This document shows, one piece after another, positions 30,584 through 41,249 of a stretch of 64,000 nt of DNA. Source of the stretch: Ascaphus truei (Eukaryota; Chordata; Amphibia; Anura; Ascaphidae); assembly GCA_036426205.1 (NCBI GenBank), contig CM071571.1, positions 113,879,306-113,943,305 on the forward strand, written 5' to 3'. The number at the start of each line of letters is the position of its first letter. Position 1 is the stretch's first letter. Below the pieces are notes generated by a model. That model was not told where the DNA came from. It did not search any database and was given only the letters and a program-made list of their open reading frames with translations. The position numbers and the translations under genes were made by a program.

Positions 30584-31510
30584 GTACACCCCCCTTCAGA
30601 AGTGACCTTTGGGCACTCCAGGCACGGCTTTGAGGGGTACCTCTGGTGGAAAGCCCATACCAAATGAGGAGCGTGAAGTCTATCCTTGGGGATCCAGCTA
30701 CGTTCTTCCGCAACAAAGCCTTTGCAATGGACGAGGTACTGCATGTTACCTCTGGAGACTCTGGAGTCCAGGATCATCTGCACCTTGAACTCCTGTTGTC
30801 CTTCCACTAGAAGAGATTCCGGAGGAGGCGTGGGCACAGAAGACTTAGGATCCTGTACAAAGTTTTTAAGCAATGCTTGATCTTCATGGATTGGGTCAGA
30901 CGTACCAAGTATGTTACCGATTGATCCTCTCAATGATCTCGAAAGGCCCAATGAACTTTGGAGATAACTTTGCTGAGGGGCCTTTAGGTGTATTTTTGTC
31001 ACCGGGATTGTATACTGGTCAGTCCCGACGATGTCGATCTGCCTGTGCCTTTTGTGTTGCCACTGCCTCTGAAGATTATTCTGTAGGTGCTGGGTAAAGT
31101 TATCCATGGCTGGGATTCTGAATGCAGCTCCTGGGGAGGGAAGAACAAAGGGATGAAACCCAAAGTTAACAAAGAAGGGCGACTCCTGCGATGACTCGCT
31201 TGCAAGTTATTGTGGGAGAATTCCGCCCATGGCAAGAGATCTACCCAGTGATTTTGGATCTTGGACAGAAAACAGTGGTTAAATTGTTCAAGAGACTGGT
31301 TTGTTCACAGTTTGTCCATTAGACTGTGGATGGTAAATGGAAGAAAAGTGCAATGATTTCCCCAGCTGCTGGCAAAAGGCCCTCCAGAATTTGACAAAAA
31401 TGGGACATAGGGATGTGAGGTGTCCCTGAACATGTAAAGGGGGCCCTAGGTTAAAGGGGATGCCCAGGTAATGCCCAGACACCCAGAACCTACATAGGTT
31501 TCTAAGCTGC
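30584..31510 (-). pseudogene. Chromovirus integrase C-terminus and chromodomain
   Basis: From the right: a remnant of the integrase core ([10 protein letters not shown], then [10 protein letters not shown]) near 31300-31430, a PWAEFSHN block near 31230, then a frame with the chromodomain (YLVHCKGF, ERSWIP) near 30700-30770, ending at the polypurine tract. Frameshifts separate these parts. The element is 5'-truncated near 31510; RT, protease and Gag are absent. It is a relative, not a copy, of the element at 18.8-24.2 kb. Confidence 0.8.
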
Positions 31511-31709
31511 TCCAACCATACATAAGGCTGTGAGATATTTTTTATAAGTCGCTGTTATAAGTGTGTGGGGAATATGGCTAGTAAAATTAAATGTGCAACT
31601 TCTTTTTCTATTCCCCATAGCCAAGAGACTTGAACATTGTGTTTTAAAAGTTATATGCTTGTGCACTGTAGTATGAGCTGGGACTTTCAGATCCACTTTC
31701 AGTTCTTAG

Positions 31710-32064
31710 GCTAAGCCCCCGGTCTCTCCGCTGTAACGCGCGCCCGCGATATTGGTGGCGCGTTCAGCCGATTCCCCGGTCTGCAGCTCACTGCAGGAAG
31801 AGAGACCGGGGGGTGTGGCGGGGGAGTGACGGGGGCACGGCCATGACGTCATCCGGCAAGTTCGCCCTCATTGGCTGAACCGCGCGGGGGCGTGCCTAAT
31901 CGCTCGACGCGAGTCCTGCTCTCAATTCTATTGAGAGCAGGAGCAACTCTCGCCCGAGCGCTGCGGCCCCCCCTCGCAGCGGGCCCGGCGCCATTGAGGG
32001 GAGGGCTCTCGTCCGTGCAGCATCCGCCACAGCGGACGCTGTAGTAGACAGCGGGGGCCAGGCC
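31710..32064. mobile_element. CpG-rich TIR element
   Basis: The left end GCTAAGCCCCCGG and the reverse complement of the right end (GCCTGGCCCCCGC) form imperfect inverted ends flanked by TTAG on both sides. The interior is far richer in GC and CpG than its surroundings. It contains a perfect CRE (TGACGTCA near 31845), an ATTGG (inverted CCAAT) box and a perfect GCTCTCAATTCTATTGAGAG palindrome near 31918. No coding sequence. Confidence 0.5.
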
Positions 32065-33279
32065 TTAGAGACCATTTGGCTACCAAGTTTGGTGCCAGCA
32101 AATCTCTTCAGACTCCAAACATTAAAGCCTCAGAGGCTGTCAGGTGTGAAAGACATTTAGGGACTGGAGTTAGCCTCAAGTACTCACGTCCTGGGGTGAA
32201 TGGAAGTCATCGGACCACAATTTGACCTAACCCAGACTTTGAGGACCCTAACTCCGCGGTTGGCTTCTGCATGATAAGTGTCAGAGGTGCCAAGTTGGTG
32301 CATGCCCTTGTCAGATTCTGAATCCATGCTTACCCGGCTTCAGTAGACTTGTAGCGCTCTGACTGGTAAGAAAATTCCCATGCTCTGATTGGCTGTAGTA
32401 TTTCACGAATGAACTCAGAAATACTATAAGAAACCCTCAGCCAATCAGGACATCAGATTCTAAGCACCAGAACAGCAGCAGCAAATTTGAAACGTCCAAA
32501 AGATTCTCTGACAGAAATATGAAAGACACCGGTTTCAGAAATCCGAGGTGATATAGTTTCTAAGTCTAGCTTTTTGCGGCCAAATTCTGAGAATTGAAGG
32601 TAGCGATCGCGGCCAGGATTGTAAGTCGATTTTAGTTCCAGGACAATCGGAGCTAACTCCTGGTGAACTTATTTCAGCACCTCTGGAGCAGACACAGCGG
32701 TGGCGTCAGGAACTTCATGCCGATTTGAGTTCCAGGACAGCTCGGGCTAAGTCCCGGTCAACTAAAGACTCTTGTATTTCATTCTATTTTAGTTAGGAAA
32801 GTCTATTTTTTTGTCCAGGTACCAAGTACTGTAAGTGCGTCTCTTTTTATGTAGTTTGTGTTCCATTGTGTGTATGCCTTTTCATGCGACTAAATTTACA
32901 ATTTATTTCACTTATCTTGTTTAGCTCAATGTATGATCCAGAAAAAGAGGTATAAATGCCTGGTCTCCCGTGATAGGCTTATTTACTGGTGGCAGAAATG
33001 GGATCATTGAGCTGTATGTTTTTTTAAATCCTGTGGGGTCTTCTAACAGAGAGAAACTCGTAGATTTCGAGCCCTCAAAACAAGTAATGACTTAGACACG
33101 TTACACAAAGCTGAGATCAGCGCAGGTTTGCTTTTGTCACTCAGTTTAGTGCCATCAGGCGAAAATGGACAGATGAGCAGGACGGTACCGTTCATGGGAC
33201 TATTCCAGGATTGTTTCCTGTTGTGACAGTTATGGACTACCAACCACAGGTCAGACAAAAACGGTGCTAGAAGAGGATC
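32065..33279. other. Leader or LTR-like region, no gene
   Basis: Precedes the plus-strand Gmr1-like element. TGGTGGCAGAAATGGGATC at 32987-33005 looks like a primer-binding site, similar to the form attributed to tRNA-Leu in other elements, but no clear LTR end (CA) precedes it. At 32379-32450 inverted CTGATTGGCTGTAGTATTTC arms flank a short loop. Confidence 0.4.
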
Positions 33280-34400
33280 TCAAAGCACATGAAGCAAGCA
33301 TTGCTTCATCTGAGGGTGATGCCACTCTCGACTGCAGTTGCAGTGTCTACTAGCCAAGACTGGGAGGGAGTGGAGGCAAAGGAGGAGGAACATGGGTATA
33401 TTGAGGGAACGTTTGGCGTACCAGATGTCGGGTGTGCAGCCTGTGTAGCCCAAGTGGCTAGTGGTCACCCGGATACCGGACTCACCACTCTTCTTGTTGA
33501 GTGGAGAGTTGGAATGACCTTTGAGCAGAAGCTACAATTGATGGCTTCTGCTATGGACTTACAGCCATTACGGGACCGCAAGAACTCCTACCATACCTCT
33601 CCGGCCACAGCCAACTCACCACAGCTTTGACAAGTATGTGGATGGGGTGGATACAATTGATGTCTATGTTAAAGCCTTTGAGGACCAGTGTCGTTGGTTT
33701 CAGATACCAGAACAGGACTCATGGTACATTTGTCACTGTTGATGGTGGGGGTCACCCTGGACACCTTCAATGTCATCCCGTCAGCGGACAACAATGACTA
33801 CAAGCATGTCAAGGCTTTGTTGCTTACACATTATGCCCTCAAAAAGGAGGCATTCCGGGGTATGTTTTGGACTGGGGAAAAGGGTCACAAAGAATCCATG
33901 TGCGGTTTTCTGGCCGCATGATTCAACATGCGACTCAGTGGGTGGAGGGTTGTGATGCCATTAAATACCACAGTTTATTGGAGTTAATGTGCAAATAAGA
34001 ATGTCTCCAAAATGCCCCCTGAAATACGGGATTGGGTATTTGACCACAAGCCAGCAACTTGCCATGCTGCAGCGAACTTGGTTGATTACTTTGTGTTACC
34101 AGCCTTGCTTTGTCCCACAAGAAAGGGTCTGCCCCAGAAACAGCCACACCGGCTAGGGTGACCAAAATCAGTCCACAGTGGAAGCCTAAACCCACTGCAG
34201 AAGGAGGTGCCTCCAAGCCTGAGAGTTTAAGCACGAAAGGAGGTGCTATCAGTGCAACAAAACAGGACATATCAGACCTGACTGTCCTTTCAAGCCAAAG
34301 GCCGGTAATCCCCATCAGTGGCAACGCTCTCCAGCTGTGAGACCAGTCGCCACCATGCGAATGGCACATAGAGGAGCAGAGTGCAGCCATCCAGCAAGGC
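33280..34400 (+). pseudogene. Gmr1-like Gag with SCAN-like domain
   Basis: Ordered remnants are an N-terminal acidic segment, TFEQKLQLMASAMDLQPL, the FEDQC region near 33680, then ALKKEAFRGMFWTGEKGHKE and PPEIRDWVFDHKPATCHAA near 33830-34070, and a CCHC knuckle CYQCNKTGHIRPDC near 34240. The middle part matches the SCAN-domain pattern (YRxxFR, then a helix ending in P-x3-R-x-WV with a following Ala-rich helix). SCAN domains of vertebrate zinc-finger proteins are known to derive from Gag of Gmr1-like elements. Several frameshifts and a stop near 33920 break it. Confidence 0.7.
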
Positions 34401-34499
34401 CAGCCAAAGACTCAGACAGGAGAATCAGCCGATGGAACAGCAGCAGAGACGAAGGGATATCCGATTGCGCCAGTCGGATTGTAATCGAATGATGTCCGG

Positions 34500-34830
34500 T
34501 ACAGACATCTGAGCCAAGTGACCATCGGGGATCGCCAAGTAGCTGGTTTGCTCGATTCCGGGGCCACTGTTTCTCTGGTCAATCCTGATATGGTGAGACC
34601 AGAGGATCTGCTCCCAGGTTCAGGGATGAAGGTCACCATGACAGGTGGTGGACTGCGGCACATCCAGGTGCCCCAGGTCTTTTTGGATTGGGGTGCCGTC
34701 GAGGTATGAGGGAGGTGGGGGTACTGTCTGGGTTTGGATACTGAGGTGCTCCTCGGTAATGACCTGGGTCCGCTTTTTTGTACTTTCACTGCGGAGATGG
34801 CTCCTGTTGCGGCGATTACTAGGAGCCAGA
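34500..34830 (+). pseudogene. Gmr1-like aspartic protease
   Basis: VTIGDRQVAGLLDSGATVSL carries the intact retropepsin DSG motif, followed by NPDMVRPEDLLPGS. The second motif (LGNDLG) appears near 34755 after a frameshift. The same protein is encoded, split by an LTR, at 42541-43620. Confidence 0.8.
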
Positions 34831-34929
34831 GCCGTGAATTGCCATTGAGGATCTCACCGTTCCCCTGCATTTGAGACCAACAGCATCAGAGGACTCTGAG
34901 GAGACCAGAAAGGTAAGGCAGACAGAATC

Positions 34930-36018
34930 AAGACAATGCACTGACCTACCTACCCCTTTGCCTATTCCCCTTCAACCTAACTTAGAGACTGAGGGAGGGT
35001 GGCCAGAATTAGGGACCCAGCTTTGGGATGTGTTGCAATGCGACCGACCCCAGCTTAGAGGGCATGAGACGTCGGGCGTCCGAGTCTGGTACTGAGAGTG
35101 GGTCGGATCGGTTTTATGGCACCGTGGGCTTTTGTATAGAGAGCAGGATTCCACTATACCTGATAGGGTATGGAATGGTAGGCAACAGCTAGTGTTACCC
35201 AGGTAGTATAGGCAGTAGTTACTGCAAGTAGCCCACTCCTTACCACTAGCGGGGCATCAGGGGGTCACTCGCACGAGAGCCTGGTTATTGCAGCGTTTCT
35301 ACTGGCTGGGGGCATCAAGGGCAGTGGCAAAGTTTTGCCGGTCCTGTGATGCCTGGCAGCAGGTAGGAAAGGTGGGTAATCATGTGAAGACACCCTGAAC
35401 CCACTTCTGGTAGTAGGGAACCCTTCCAGAGAGTCGCTATGGACATAGTGAGACCCCTGATGATCCCTAGCTGGACCGGCAAGTGTTACATCCTCACGGT
35501 GGTGGATTTTGTCACTCGGTACCCTAAGGCTGTGGAACTTTCCACCATTGAAGCAAAGGCAGTAGTAAAGGCTTTGATTTTTTTCTAGAGTAGGATTACC
35601 CAGTGAGATTTTGACTGATTAAGAGTCACAATTCATGTCAGAATAATTCATGTCAGAATTGTTACAGTGTCTCTGGGAGTCGTGCGGGGTGAAACACCAG
35701 CGCACGACCCCTTACCACCCCCAGACAAAGGGTCTATGTGAGAGGTTCAATGGTACCCTGAAGCAGATGCTTTGAGCTTTTATAGACGCTGAAGGAAAAG
35801 ACTGGGCGATTAATTTACAGCATTTGCTATTTGCATACCGAGAGGTACGGCAAGAATCTACTGGGTTCCCTCCCTTCGAGCTTCTATATGGTCTCAGGGT
35901 ACGGGGACTTCTTGACTTACAGTATTGTATGAGGGATGGGGAGGGGAGACTACCAATACTGACCCCGGCATCTTCTACATACTCGAAGGCTCATCCGGGC
36001 CATTAATTCAAAGTATCC
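34930..36018 (+). pseudogene. Gmr1-like integrase, directly after protease
   Basis: Follows the protease within ~100 bases with no RT between. Landmarks are GGWPELGTQLWDV, the HHCC finger (AGHQGVTRTRAWLL ... CRSCDA) near 35240-35350, the catalytic core with AMDIV and LTVVDFVTRYP, the second Asp at LTD near 35615, and PYHPQTKGLCERFNGTLKQM with the catalytic Glu near 35715-35770. Stops occur at 35588, 35619 and 35773. The frame breaks off at 36018, where a chromovirus LTR begins, so the RT expected next is lost. Confidence 0.8.
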
Positions 36019-36026
36019 TCATGTAA

Positions 36027-36777
36027 TGTTTTTGCTCACCACAAACCGGGACCGGACCGCGGGGTTGAGGTGGGGATAGATATACACCAACCTTTGACCA
36101 TGAAGCTGGGTCCGGATTGCATAGTCCATAGTCGTGTGTTGCCAGGTCAGGGTTGAAGAAGGCAGAGTAATCTATTGATAAGCCGGGGTCAAGGCAGGTG
36201 GCACAGGAGCGAAGGTCAAGGTCACAGGCAGGATTCGGCAACAGGACAAACTTCAGCGAAGGCGCTTCAACATAGGTGCTGTAGTGCGATAAGGCTTCTG
36301 GAAGGGTGAAAAGGAACAGGATGTAGAGAAGGCCACGGGATGTAGAGATGGCCACGGGAAAACAAGGACTGCAGAAAGGCCACAGGAACACTGAGGACTT
36401 CATTGTATCCGCTTCAGCGCAACGAAGGCGAAGTCTGTCAGGAATAGGAATAGTATCACCTAGGGCTACAGTACAGGAAAGGCCTTAGGATGCAGGAGGC
36501 TTCAGGAAAATGAGACAATAGCACAAGAAGGCCAAGTCAGGCAAAACAGAGGTGCTTGTGGCAAGAACAGTTACATAGAAAGTCTATGTTCAGCAACTTC
36601 CTGGAGGAAGGGCAGGCACTAAGTAGCATGGGCAGCCAATAGGGGCAGGGCTGCCTAGAAGGCAGTGTCAAACATACTGCCGTGTAATTGCAGGAGCTCA
36701 GTGCAGGGAGGGATTTGCCTGGAACTCTATAGCCCTGTAAGTGTGATCCAGCCAAACCCAGGACCGCATTCCTTACA
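36027..36777 (-). mobile_element. Chromovirus-family LTR, minus orientation
   Basis: About 751 bp from TGTTTTTGCTCACCACAAAC to GCATTCCTTACA. It shares the LTR start block and GGTCAGGGTTGAAGAAGG with the other LTRs. It lies head-to-head with the LTR at 36829-37543. No matching target duplication was seen. Confidence 0.75.
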
Positions 36778-36828
36778 ACTCACCAGCCATCCTTGAGATG
36801 CCTGGAGGTTGCTCCTGTAGGGGGGTAC
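36778..36828 (+). mobile_element. Chromovirus 3' internal end with polypurine tract
   Basis: About 50 bases ending GTAGGGGGGTAC just before the TGTAAGG of the next LTR, the position and form of a polypurine tract. It shows that the LTR to the right is a 3' LTR whose body was removed when the opposite-facing LTR arrived. Confidence 0.7.
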
Positions 36829-37543
36829 TGTAAGGATCCGTGATACCTGCGTAACCCTCTCTGCGGTGCTCACCCACCTCAACCCACGATCGGGTGCCCC
36901 TTCCTCTTGCGGCACCTCCCCTGGTGCTGCAGGTGTCGTCTGTTGGCCTCGCTTCGCACATGGACCCCATGCTTGGGGAGGTACTGGTCCCACTGGGCCT
37001 GCTTTGAGGCCATGTCCTCACGGTGACATCAACGGCGCACAGCACCCACACACGTTATGCGCGGATGGCACACTCGCACACTGAGTCAGGGCCTTGCCTC
37101 TGTCCATTATTCTGTAGCTGATGCAAACTCCTATCTTGCCTATCACAGCGAGGGATACTGGTGAACTCCTTCCTCTGCAGTGTCCTTATTGGTCAAGGGT
37201 ACTATTTATGCTCAGACAACCTCTTGGCAAGATGGCTGAGCATAAGACTTCATTCATGCGAAGTGCTTACTGCAATCCCTGTCTCCCGATCTTGTACTTT
37301 GTTCTTAGTACTAGTCACTCTCCGTGTCTGACCTTGGCTAGCATCATTACCTACGACGTTCCACACCTCTCCAATCTTGACCATGGCAAGTACCTATGAC
37401 AATCCCGACTTCTCCAACCCTGACCCGGCTACCCACTACCAATCTACACTCCGGATGCGCTCTCATGGCTGGAGGTCGGTTTATTCAATCCCCACCTCGG
37501 CCTCGCGGTCACTCCCTGTTTGTGGTGAGCACTCTGTTATACA
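36829..37543 (+). mobile_element. Chromovirus-family 3' LTR, plus orientation
   Basis: 715 bp from TGTAAGGATC to GTTATACA. It contains TATTTATGCTCAG followed about 30 bases later by GGCTGAGCATAAG, the same TATA plus self-priming box arrangement as the element at 18.8-24.2 kb. It ends GTTTGTGGTGAGCAC, the mirror of the other LTR starts. Confidence 0.8.
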
Positions 37544-37706
37544 TGGTAATGCAATGGTATGGCGTCATTTGACTCCGCAATATCACATTGCCATGACAAC
37601 AAGACGCCGTGTGATGCCACAGTGGTTACTTCCGTGGCATCACTTGACACTGCGAAGGAGGAGGAGGGCAGCAGAAAGGAGACAACAGGGAGGCTCCCTA
37701 CATATA
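37544..37706. other. Short unassigned spacer
   Basis: Between the LTR and the MITE. GGTAATGCAATGGTATGGCG has no recognised identity. Confidence 0.4.
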
Positions 37707-38813
37707 CACTGGCGACACACTTTATTCGAGCTCGGCTAGTCCCACGAATTCGGGTATACCCGGGTGTATTGAGGTTTGTGACTGTTTTCTGCCCGAGTGC
37801 ATTGGGTTATTTTCCAGGCAGGGATTGAAGCATTTTATTCCCGCTGGCTGCAATACTGCACAGTATATATATATATATATATATACTGTGAATAAGTGAA
37901 TATAAGGCGCTACTTAAACTTAACTTAAATACATACAATAGTGATACGTCCAAGTGTAATATAAATTAATATAGGTGCTCAAATAATAAACCCTGCTCAA
38001 ACCCTCTGGTAGAACCTGTTTCCAGGGTTCCACGCGTAGAGTGGTGTTTTGGTCTAGTGAGGGATCCGTAGCTGTACCTTCCACTGAGCAGTGACGTCAC
38101 ACGCACCGGAGGAGAAACGGAGCTGAGTGTTCCAGGCTGCAGACGGCTGATATCCAGAGCCAGAGAGGAGGTGGTGAGATCGGACAAAACCCCCTAGAAT
38201 CACTGTGATTGTGATAAATGCATTTTTAATTCTGGCACATTGTAAGTGCACATTTTATATGCTTATATTCATTTTTTAAAGTTTTTGGAAAGACAGATCG
38301 CGCTATGTAGCTTTGTTTCCTCCCATATGTACACCATGGTTACCCTGACGAGATAAGCCTGGAGGGATATCCACAATACACAGCTACTACCTGGGGTGGC
38401 AGCCCAATCTGCCAACTGCATACTTACCACTTACATCTTGTGAGTAGATAGACCGACAGAGCCAAGATATTGTCATTATATTTTCATCATAGTCTCAACG
38501 TCTGCACTTAAATTTGCACTGTTTTCTGTTTTTTATTTCCCTATATTTTGCTCCTCCTGGATTGTTTGAAATATATATATATATATACTGCATTACAATT
38601 CATGAATTTATGCCATCTGGTAGACACGCGAAGCATTGCAGCCTATTAAATCCTAATCATTATCATTTAACAGATCAGCCGCCCGTCAGCCAGGCATGAA
38701 CCCAGGCTGGGAAGGCAAACGCAACGGGGCTTGTCAGAGGTGAGGAGCGGCGCATTCCAGGTATCTGCCAGGTACATACTGGGTATTTGCTCGAATAAAG
38801 TGTGTCGGTGCAG
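37707..38813 (+). mobile_element. TA-flanked MITE, copy 1, with internal insertion
   Basis: Begins CACTGGCGACACACTTTATT and ends with its inverted partner (AATAAAGTGTGTCGGTGCAG), with TA on both sides. The halves match copies 2 and 3. About 690 bp of other sequence (37888-38575) is inserted at the internal (TA)n run, with TATATATATA on both sides. The right half, reverse-complemented, aligns with the left ~240 bp of the forkhead element at 9555. Confidence 0.85.
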
Positions 38814-38941
38814 TATGTCATTATTTCTGGCAGTCAAGCAGACACCACTAGGCACACACCCCTGTTATTTCTTCCGCATGCATTATATAAACACTTCATC
38901 ACTATCTGGACATTTATTGAATTGATCTATTTTATTACAAT

Positions 38942-39149
38942 AGAAAAGAAGAAGCAGGCACACGATCTTAATCAGCAATGAATAGGTTTAATGTGCCAAG
39001 AAATCTAACATTTCGGCAGTGCAATATTGCCTTTCTGATGGTGTAGCACCTTGAGAAAGGCAGTATTGCACTGCCGAAACGTTGAATTTCTTGGCACATT
39101 AAACCTATTCATTGCTGACTAAGACCATGTGCCTGCTTCTTCTTTTCTA
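38942..39149. mobile_element. Foldback element with hammerhead-like box
   Basis: The left arm 38942-39037 and right arm 39052-39149 are almost perfect reverse complements over ~95 bp (AGAAAAGAAGAAGCAGGCAC at the outer end). The loop side holds TTGAGAAAG, a GGCAGT/ACTGCC stem and GAAACG (39051-39081). Confidence 0.85.
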
Positions 39150-39354
39150 ATGGACTATTTTGGGACGTCAGGAGCTCCCCAGAACCAGCGCACCGGCTGC
39201 TAAGTACCCCACTATCACCTGTGTGTCTGAGTGCATGCACAACCCTCTATCTATTTTATTACAAGCCACATCTGATTCCTCAGAGCACCACAACACCACT
39301 TGTTATATTACCTTTATTATTGGCCTGGGTACACTTTCACCATCACACCTCCCC
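39150..39354 (-). mobile_element. Gmr1-like 3' LTR, partial
   Basis: On the minus strand, GAGGTGGGGAGG (a polypurine tract) is followed by TGTGATGGTG, the probable LTR start, with AATAAAGG about 35 bases on. The rest is cut by the foldback element to the left. Confidence 0.5.
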
Positions 39355-39439
39355 ACCTCAAAGTGTAGGCGCTGTTACAACCGCCTCGTCCGGTGATTTG
39401 ACGGGCCGGACACCTCTTGAGGTTACAGGCTCACTGGGA

Positions 39440-39960
39440 CTGTCCTGGCGGGATAGTCCATCCGCATTGCCATGTCGCTGCCCATCTTAGGTTGGTTAGC
39501 AAAGTCAAATTCTTGCAGGGCAAGACTCCAGCGCAGCAGTTTGGTATTGTCCCAGGACACCCATTGTAGCCAACTCAGGGGATTGTGGTCGTGATCACGG
39601 TGAACGGGCGACCGTATAGATAGGGCTGTAGTTTACGTAGTGTCCATACGATTGCCAAGCACTCCTTTTCAATAGTGGCATAAGCCACTTCCCTGGGCAG
39701 CAGTTTCATGCTCGGGTACACCACAAGATTTCTCCTCCCTCCTCCCCCAATTGGCTGAGCATAGCACCGGTGCCATAGTCAGAGGCATCAGTCTGCACCA
39801 AAAACATTTTTGAGTAGTCCGGTGCAGCTAGGATAGGAGCACTGACTAGTGCAGTCTTTAATGCCTGGAGTGCAACTTCACAGGCGGGAGACCAAACAAC
39901 CAGAGTTGAGAGTCGCTTCTGTGTCAGGTCTGTCAAGGGTTTGGCCACGGCGCTGAACAG
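39440..39960 (-). pseudogene. Gmr1-like RNase H
   Basis: Minus-strand reading VQTDASDYGTGAMLSQLGEE, then in another frame PREVAYATIEKECLAIVWTL and VITDHNPLSWLQWV, the RNase H signature of Ty3/gypsy. The end lies ~90 bases before the polypurine tract, so RNase H is the last domain of pol and no integrase follows. Confidence 0.85.
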
Positions 39961-41180
39961 TGGGACAAACTTCCTATAGTAGCCAGTGGTGCCCAGAAAA
40001 GTCATAACCTGCTTCTTGGTCTTGGGAACGGGCGACTGCACTATTGCCTCAACCTTAGCTGACTCAGGTTTAAGATGCCCTCCGCCCAACCGATGCCCTA
40101 TGTACAATACCTCTGCCATCCAGACTAAGCACTTGGTGGGTTTCAATGTAAACCCTGCTTCCCTAATTCTGGCTAGCACCGCCATGCACATGATTGACTA
40201 AATACAGCCATTTCGTCCAGGTATGCCCTTGCAAAACTTTTCATCCCTTCCAGCAACCTATTGACCAGGCGTTGCAAGGTAGCCGGGGCATTCTTCATCC
40301 CAAATAGCATCACTAAAAATTCATAGAGGACACTTGGAGTAATGAATGCTGACTTCTCCCTGGCTTTCTGGGTCAGCGACATCTGCCAGTAACCTTTACT
40401 GAGATCCATGGTAGTGAGATACTTTTCCCCCACGAGATCATTTAGCAGCTCATCCATGTGAGGCATGGGATAAGCATCTGACACCGTCCCTGCATTGAGC
40501 TGCTGGTAGTCCACAAAGAAGCGTGTGGTCCCATCCTTCTTAGGTACTAGGACTACCGGGCAAGCCCAAGGGCTCTGGGATGGTACAATTACCCCCAGGG
40601 CCAGCATCACTTCTACCTCCCTCTCTATTCTGTCCTTCACCTCTGCTGATGCCCGGTTGGCATGCTTATGCAGAGGTCGCAGATCACCTGTGAGCACCGG
40701 ATGATCTGTAATACACTGGCGACACACTTTATTCGAGCTCGGCTAGTCCCACGAATTCGGGTATACCTGGGTGTATTGAGGTTTGTGACTGTTTTCTGCC
40801 CGAGTGCATTGCGTTATTTTCCAGGCAGGGATTGAAGCATTTTATTCCCGCTGGCTGCAATACTGCACAGTATATATATATATATATATACTACATTACA
40901 ATTCATGAATTTATGCCATCTGGTAGACACGCGAAGCATTGCAGCCTATTAAATCCTAATCATTATTATTTAACAGATCAGCCGCCCGTCAGCCAGGCAT
41001 GAACCCAGGCTGGGAAGGCAAACACAACGGGGCTTGTCAGAGGTGAGGAGCGGCGAATTCCAGGTATCTGCCAGGTACATACTGGGTATTTGCTCGAATA
41101 AAGTGTGTCCGTGCAGTATGCGTTCTCCCCGCTTGTCCGTGAACAGAACCCTATTCTGCTCTAACATAGCCCTGGCTTCT
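39960..41180 (-). pseudogene. Gmr1-like reverse transcriptase, split by a MITE
   Basis: N-terminal residues (RVLFTDK) lie at about 41150. After removal of the MITE at 40714-41116 and one TA, reading resumes at TDHPVLTGDLRPLHK. Later blocks are PVVLVPKKDGTTRFFVDYQQ, LNAGTVSDAYPMPHMDELL, TMDLSKGYWQ, FGMKNAPATLQRLV, and a catalytic motif that reads YLDE instead of YLDD near 40205. Then come a frameshift and the thumb region (LKPTKCLVWMAEVLYIGHRL, FLGTTGYYRKFVP). It is inactive: the last catalytic Asp is Glu and the frame is broken. Confidence 0.88.
40714..41116 (+). mobile_element. TA-flanked MITE, copy 2
   Basis: 403 bp, CACTGGCGACACAC... to ...GTGTGTCCGTGCAG, with TA at 40712-40713 and 41117-41118. 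It is inserted in Gmr1 reverse transcriptase coding sequence, which confirms both ends and the TA duplication. It has a central (TA)n at 40870-40890. Confidence 0.9.
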
Positions 41181-41249
41181 CCTTTCTGCTGCTACACAAC
41201 TGGGACCCTATCTCAACCAGCTCCACTGTGTCCCCTTGCCTAGCCCCCC

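Noticed and set aside
30517..30770. Chromodomain as a host chromobox gene
   Set aside because: It sits between integrase remnants and a polypurine tract plus LTR, the normal place for a chromovirus chromodomain.
32987..33005. Definite 5' LTR/PBS junction for the plus-strand Gmr1 copy
   Set aside because: The PBS-like sequence is good, but no CA-ending LTR or matching second LTR could be identified.
33280..36018. RT deletion as the reason integrase follows protease
   Set aside because: The independent minus-strand copy has RT after integrase, so the order is native to the family.
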